This document shows, piece after piece, positions 6,988 to 10,633 of a DNA stretch of 10,633 nucleotides; the stretch's first letter is position 1; each line of letters begins with the position of its first letter. This DNA comes from Candidatus Brocadiaceae bacterium (GTDB lineage Bacteria; Planctomycetota; Brocadiia; SM23-32), in assembly GCA_003567495.1 (NCBI GenBank), contig PWZK01000113.1:1-10633 (forward strand), given 5' to 3'. A model generated the notes under the pieces. It saw only the letters and a program-made list of their open reading frames with translations, ran no database searches and was not told the DNA's origin. A program made the translations under genes and the position numbers.

Positions 6988-7837
6988 AATTCTGGCCGTA
7001 ATACTCAACTGCTGGTGGATTTTGCTTATGGGAGGAAGCTTTGTCTGGTTTGCCCCCAAAGGCGAATTTCTGGCCTGGGGCATATTTTTCCTCTCAATTG
7101 GATTACCACTGTGCAATTTATATGTCCTTTTTGAAGGAAAGGTCGGGCCCGTACGGTTGTTTCAGGGTTTCAAAAGGATGGCAGGCAGCATTCTTCGGAA
7201 AATCTTTGGCAGATGGCCGGCAAAGAAGCTAAAAAAACCGGGTTTATGGTTCTTTCCAGGTGTCGTGTTTTTATCGGTTTTTTCAGTGGTGACGGCATTC
7301 GGCGTAAAATATGTAACTAATGAACGGCTCATTGACAACTCCAATGAAGCTCTGGAGCACAGCCTCGAGGCGCGGAGCCGGGGGGAATGCATCTCTGGCG
7401 AATGGGGAGCTTACAGAGCATGGGGACGGTATGAGCCGAAGATGTGGCAGCAGATCGCCATGCTTTACGAGATCGAGAATTCACCACTGACGCTTCCGGG
7501 TCAGAAAAGGACCGCCCGGAAGACGGAGGATCGGCTCGTTTCATATTTTCGGACCCACGGGATGAATTACGTGAGCTATATCGAGGATGTCTTTGGCGAG
7601 TGGACATTCAGGGAGTTTTTCGACGAGAAAATGGATGAAGCGATTGATGAGTCCGAGGTGGGTGATATACTCCGGCAGATGCGGCCTGCCGCTGATGAGA
7701 TGGTAGCGGAATTGGAGGCCCTTTTCGAATCTTTCCACGGAATAAAAAGGAGAGCCCTGATAGTATATCATATGCGATTGGTCGAGAATCGAGAGGCCGA
7801 TTCCAATTTAAAGGAGAATGAGGGTGAAGAGCTTTAA
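6968..7837 (+). CDS. Unknown three-span membrane protein with helical C-terminal domain
   Basis: This is a 289-residue protein of no family I recognise. Membrane spans are predicted near residues 6-28, 34-55 and 93-113, with a basic stretch (KRMAGSILRKIFGRWPAKKLKK) between the second and third. The remainder is a charged, helix-rich, probably extracytoplasmic domain rich in Glu and Arg with several Trp residues. The spans and basic linker resemble the N-terminus of the long paralog at 8032-10332, though the PPPD motif and GspG-like end are absent. ATG 6968 is chosen because AAGGA (6954-6958) lies nine bases upstream; TTG 6947 and ATG 6959 are alternatives. The gene overlaps the end of the preceding one by 20 bases, suggesting coupled translation. 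Confidence 0.75.
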   Translation: MITKSLKILAVILNCWWILLMGGSFVWFAPKGEFLAWGIFFLSIGLPLCNLYVLFEGKVGPVRLFQGFKRMAGSILRKIFGRWPAKKLKKPGLWFFPGVVFLSVFSVVTAFGVKYVTNERLIDNSNEALEHSLEARSRGECISGEWGAYRAWGRYEPKMWQQIAMLYEIENSPLTLPGQKRTARKTEDRLVSYFRTHGMNYVSYIEDVFGEWTFREFFDEKMDEAIDESEVGDILRQMRPAADEMVAELEALFESFHGIKRRALIVYHMRLVENREADSNLKENEGEEL

Positions 7838-8039
7838 GTTGCATAGACCACCGTGCCCCGTTTGTGAGGGTTCGGAGAATGTCAGGTTGAAAAGTGGCGT
7901 TGGGGCGTGGCTAAGATTGTTCATTGCAACGGCAATAGCGTACATCTTTAGCGATTTAATTCAGATAATCTGGCAGTGTGACAAATGCGGTGGCTTGTTC
8001 AAAGCTTTAAGTTCTCATTCGGAAAAAGGTGATGAGTGA
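7824..8039 (+). CDS. Small zinc-ribbon protein with an internal membrane helix
   Basis: This protein of about 71 residues has a CPVC pair near the start (PPCPVCEG) and a CDKCGG pair near the end, a layout typical of zinc ribbons that bind one zinc ion through four cysteines. Unusually, a hydrophobic stretch (WLRLFIATAIAYIFSDLIQII) lies between the pairs, long enough to be a membrane helix. AAGGAG at 7811-7816 is seven bases from GTG 7824 but only one base from the upstream in-frame ATG 7818, so GTG is preferred; ATG would add two residues. It overlaps both neighbours or nearly so (preceding stop 7837, next start 8032), so it is part of the same transcript. Function is unknown. Confidence 0.65.
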   Translation: MKSFKLHRPPCPVCEGSENVRLKSGVGAWLRLFIATAIAYIFSDLIQIIWQCDKCGGLFKALSSHSEKGDE

Positions 8040-10332
8040 AAAAAACATGAAGATGAATATCATGAAAGTCCTGGTGGTAATTTGTAATACCATTGTGTTG
8101 GGACTCCTGGCCATCGACATTTTTCGAAGTGGCGTTCCGAGCGACGATTATTTTTTATGGACGTTAGTTGTGCTTCTGAGCTCTGCGGCTTTCTGCACCC
8201 TTGCCGTTGTCCTTATGCCTCAGATCAAGTGGTGCTTCCGGCTGATGAAAAAAACAGCACGGGGTGTCGGCCTGGTGCTGAAGAGAAACTCTAAACGTTT
8301 GGCGGTTATAGTTGGTGCGGCCATTCTTTGCCTTTTCGCTGTGATGCTGATAGCCGGCAGGGACATACCGCCGCCCGACGACTCCGATCTTGCTCTGGAA
8401 CGGCCGGATGTATCTGACGAGGAAAATGCATTATACTGGTTTGCCAGGGCGGCCGAGGCGAAACTGTGGCCCGAAGGCGGCAGGGACGCCTACAATGACT
8501 ATAGGTATCCGAAACTTGCTGATGAACCGCCCGATATGGAGCTGGTAGGTAAGACGTTCGAGATGAACGAGGTGGTATTCGCAAAAATCGAGCGAGGCTT
8601 GCAGCAGGAAGTTTGCCTGACCCCGAGGCGGACTCTCCAGGATCTTTTCTCGGGTGATTCGATGCCATATTTGGCCGAATGGCGAAGCATGGCGCGGTTT
8701 ATGGCAGCCAGGGTGCGGTATGAGCGCGAGAGCGGACATTATGCCGATGCAGCCGAGTTGGCCGCCATGCTTCTGAACTATGGCGATATGATAACGCGAG
8801 ATTCGGATTCCATCATTCATTATCTCGTGGGGATTGCTGTTATCTCCATAGGGCTTTCAGAGACGATGGATCTTGCGAGGGATGAAGGCATCTCGCAGGA
8901 ACAGCTTGTCACGCTTTCCGGAGCACTCGACGGGATGAAGCCCCTGGGAAGGGGATTAATCAGAGGGCTAAAAGGGGAATACAGAATCGTAGCTGACCTC
9001 TTGGAGCATATAGGAAAAGAGGGATATGTATATGAATACCGTTATGTTTCCGGTCCTGTAGAATTTTTACTTACACTCAACAAAGTGACCGGTTACTTCC
9101 TGCAGCCGAACCGAACGAAAAAAACTCATGCAAACAACACGCGTAAGGTAATAGAAAATGCCCGGCGCTGTTATGCTGATCTGGAAAAGGAAGATTTTGC
9201 CGACTACTGCCACGATCTGGTCGGTATGCCGGATGTTATCAGACATCTGCCTCGCCCAAACCCTGTTGGCAAAGCTTTAATACCCGCAATAACGATTGCA
9301 CATGATAGACTTCTCGAACAGAAATTGCGTTTGGAATTCAGCCTTTCCGCCACTCGGCTTATCATTGCTCTACATGCCTATAAAAAGGCTGAAGGAAAGG
9401 CACCACAGCGGCTGACGGAACTCCTGCCGGACTATATCGATGCCGTGCCCAGAGACCCTTTCGACGGAGAGCTGTTCAAGTACAATCCCTCACTCGACGT
9501 TGTTTATTCGGTCGGAAAAGATCTACAGGACCATGGTGGCAGGCCGGTGCTGTTTGCGGACGATCCCTGGCGGGGCGAGTATTTTGTTTACGAAGCCGGC
9601 ATAAACGTGGAATCCTTCCAGGAGGAAGTGAAAAAGGTCGTTTTAAGCGAAGAAGACCCCGAACTGCGCGCCGGCGCGATCAAAAAACTCGATGATCAGG
9701 TGTTGCTGGAGAAACTGGCCATGGAGAGTAAACACCGCCAGGTTCGGGCAGCTGCAGCGGGGGGGCTGACAGACCAGACAGTGCTTGAAAATATTGCCAC
9801 CGAAGATGAAACGGCCACCGTGCGAAGCGAGGCGGTGCGAAATATTATCAGCCAGGAATTGCTGGAGCACATCGCTGTTAAGGATGAAAGCAGCCAAGTG
9901 CGTAGAGACGCTGTAAGGAAGTTGAGGAATCAGGAACTTCTTGAGAGGATAGTGCATGATGATCCTTCGTTTTCGGTGAGGCGTTCAGCCGTTCGGAGAC
10001 TGACGAATCAAGACCTGGTTGGTAAGTTGGCCCTGGAGAGCCCGGACTTGAGTGTTCGTAAAGCTGCCGTTGAAAACTTGACCGATCAGGCTTTGCTCGA
10101 AAAAATAGCTTTGGAGGAGCCCGAGAAGTGTGTGCGCTGGGCCGCAGTCCGTAACCTGACCGATCAGGAAGTGATAGCAAAGGTCGCACTGGGAGATACT
10201 GAATGGGCGGTGCGCCAGAGGGCCGTTTTCAGGCTTAATGACAGGGATGTGCTGAAGCAAATCGCCGAAGAGGACGAAAAACTTGCAGTGCGACAGGCAG
10301 CAGGGCTAAGGTTGTGGGAAGTTGGACCGTAA
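8032..10332 (+). CDS. Large membrane protein with GspG-like segment and C-terminal HEAT-like repeats (paralog 2)
   Basis: This protein of about 766 residues is a longer relative of the one at 5221-6987. Three membrane spans lie near residues 12-30, 42-62 and 90-109, followed by GRDIPPPDDSDLALERP, the same motif as in paralog 1. The helical middle contains YGDMITRDSD (RFGDMIRKDD in paralog 1), RGLKGEYRIV, YFLQPNRT and RPNPVGK. A GspG-like segment near 440-503 has DPFDGELFKYN and VVYSVGKDLQDHGG. The last 225 or so residues are nine short HEAT-like helical repeats with the pattern LTDQ-x-LLEKIA-x6-VR-x-AAV. Such repeats usually bind proteins. ATG 8032 overlaps the zinc-ribbon stop by eight bases; GTG 8029 and ATG 8047 are possible alternatives. 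I do not know its function; a membrane-anchored scaffold is one reading. Confidence 0.85.
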   Translation: MSEKNMKMNIMKVLVVICNTIVLGLLAIDIFRSGVPSDDYFLWTLVVLLSSAAFCTLAVVLMPQIKWCFRLMKKTARGVGLVLKRNSKRLAVIVGAAILCLFAVMLIAGRDIPPPDDSDLALERPDVSDEENALYWFARAAEAKLWPEGGRDAYNDYRYPKLADEPPDMELVGKTFEMNEVVFAKIERGLQQEVCLTPRRTLQDLFSGDSMPYLAEWRSMARFMAARVRYERESGHYADAAELAAMLLNYGDMITRDSDSIIHYLVGIAVISIGLSETMDLARDEGISQEQLVTLSGALDGMKPLGRGLIRGLKGEYRIVADLLEHIGKEGYVYEYRYVSGPVEFLLTLNKVTGYFLQPNRTKKTHANNTRKVIENARRCYADLEKEDFADYCHDLVGMPDVIRHLPRPNPVGKALIPAITIAHDRLLEQKLRLEFSLSATRLIIALHAYKKAEGKAPQRLTELLPDYIDAVPRDPFDGELFKYNPSLDVVYSVGKDLQDHGGRPVLFADDPWRGEYFVYEAGINVESFQEEVKKVVLSEEDPELRAGAIKKLDDQVLLEKLAMESKHRQVRAAAAGGLTDQTVLENIATEDETATVRSEAVRNIISQELLEHIAVKDESSQVRRDAVRKLRNQELLERIVHDDPSFSVRRSAVRRLTNQDLVGKLALESPDLSVRKAAVENLTDQALLEKIALEEPEKCVRWAAVRNLTDQEVIAKVALGDTEWAVRQRAVFRLNDRDVLKQIAEEDEKLAVRQAAGLRLWEVGP
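9622..10329 (+). repeat. Nine 26-residue HEAT-like repeats encoded in tandem
   Basis: The hydrophobic residue of the LR/VR pair falls at nucleotides 9664, 9742, 9820, 9898, 9976, 10054, 10132, 10210 and 10288, exactly 78 bases apart each time, with no insertion or deletion. The protein pattern is two short helices, the first around LTDQ-x-LLEKIA and the second around VR-x-AAV. The DNA copies have diverged, for example LTDQ, LRNQ, LTNQ and LNDR at the same position, so this is an old protein repeat rather than a recent DNA tandem duplication. Confidence 0.85.
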
Positions 10333-10335
10333 AAC

Positions 10336-10361
10336 TTCATACGGGAAAAAACCGTCATGAA
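10336..10361 (+). other. Hairpin between the HEAT-repeat gene and the small downstream gene
   Basis: TTCATACGG at 10336-10344 pairs with CCGT-ATGAA at 10352-10361 with one bulged C (10356), around a loop of G and six A. It begins three bases after the preceding stop codon and ends two bases before the next ribosome binding site AAGGAG. There is no T-run behind it, so it is not a standard intrinsic terminator. It could stabilise the upstream message or modulate access to the next start. Confidence 0.5.
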
Positions 10362-10377
10362 ATAAGGAGCTGTCGAT

Positions 10378-10545
10378 ATGAGATTGTATAAGGGCGGGCC
10401 ACTCTCGGCGATTTGGTATCTGTTTTTGATGGGATCCCTTATGATAATAATGTTTCTGCTTTTGATGTGCATCCAGCATCAAGCTATTCAAAAGCACATG
10501 ATTCGCACAGCCTCACATATCCTGATCTCCGAGAAAAAGCCATGA
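10378..10545 (+). CDS. Small single-span membrane protein
   Basis: This 55-residue frame is supported by a strong AAGGAG (10364-10369) eight bases before the ATG. The N-terminus is short and basic (MRLYKGG), followed by a single hydrophobic span of about residues 9-32 rich in Met, Leu and Ile (SAIWYLFLMGSLMIIMFLLL), then a C-terminal tail with His, Lys and Glu ending in SEKKP. The layout suggests a one-pass protein, with a positive N-terminus inside. It follows the HEAT-repeat gene on the same strand by 45 bases and probably belongs to that operon. I recognise no family. The good ribosome binding site and membrane character make it more likely real than chance. Confidence 0.6.
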   Translation: MRLYKGGPLSAIWYLFLMGSLMIIMFLLLMCIQHQAIQKHMIRTASHILISEKKP

Positions 10546-10633
10546 GACCTTTTTTTGCTTTTCGGGTCTTATTCAGCAAGATCTCCAATATCAAACGAAC
10601 CCCGTTGGCTCACGATAAATCGGTATCGATATC
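10542..10633 (+). CDS. Possible start of a further gene (partial, 3' end outside window)
   Basis: An ATG overlaps the stop of the 55-residue protein in an ATGA arrangement, and the frame stays open to the window edge for 30 codons (beginning MRPFFAFRVLFSKISN). The overlap is typical of coupled genes, but only a weak purine-rich stretch (GAGAAAAAG) lies upstream and the residues show no recognisable motif. The frame may be open by chance. Confidence 0.25.
   Translation, partial: MRPFFAFRVLFSKISNIKRTPLAHDKSVSI

Noticed and set aside
10534..10567. A/T-rich inverted repeats (AAAAAG/CTTTTT, AGACC/GGTCT) as a terminator after the 55-residue gene
   Set aside because: The possible stems are short, mutually exclusive and A/T-rich, with no T-run after the GACC/GGTC stem; the ATGA overlap at 10542 argues as well for a continuing operon.

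Overview
The window reads as chromosomal DNA of a Gram-negative-type bacterium, with no phage, plasmid, RNA-gene or CRISPR signal. Three traits are ones I associate with the PVC-type phyla (Lentisphaerota, Kiritimatiellota, Planctomycetota) or Omnitrophota: a stripped-down type II secretion / type IV pilus-like operon, large membrane proteins with a C-terminal segment resembling the GspG pseudopilin, and short VR-x-x-A HEAT-like repeats. This placement is an inference from protein style, not from a marker gene, and I hold it loosely.

Left half (1-4819): one co-directional operon, all on +. The tail of an unidentified membrane protein is followed by a short GspE/PilB-type assembly ATPase, two consecutive GspF/PilC-type inner-membrane platform proteins, and three small proteins with type IV prepilin N-termini. 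These resemble the minor pseudopilins GspI/PilV, GspJ and GspK/PilX. The genes are closely spaced or overlap, so they are probably co-expressed. The ATPase would power the platform, which would assemble a pseudopilus with the three small proteins at its tip. No secretin, major pilin, prepilin peptidase or GspL/GspM-like protein is visible, so the machine is incomplete here and the rest must lie outside the window.

Middle (4820-5220): about 400 bases without a convincing gene. It contains a nested inverted-repeat element of REP type made of two GC-rich hairpins.

Right half (5221-10545): a second co-directional cluster of unrecognised membrane proteins. A 588-residue and a roughly 766-residue protein are clear paralogs. 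They share a membrane-proximal PPPD motif, an alpha-helical periplasmic-looking middle, and a GspG-like C-terminal segment. The longer one adds nine HEAT-like repeats with an exact 26-residue period. Between them lie a 289-residue membrane protein, whose N-terminus resembles that of the longer paralog, and a small zinc-ribbon protein with a membrane helix between its cysteine pairs. A 55-residue single-span protein with a strong ribosome binding site follows, behind a hairpin. The function of this cluster is unknown. Its most interesting trait is a GspG-like segment recurring in large membrane proteins next to a pseudopilin operon.
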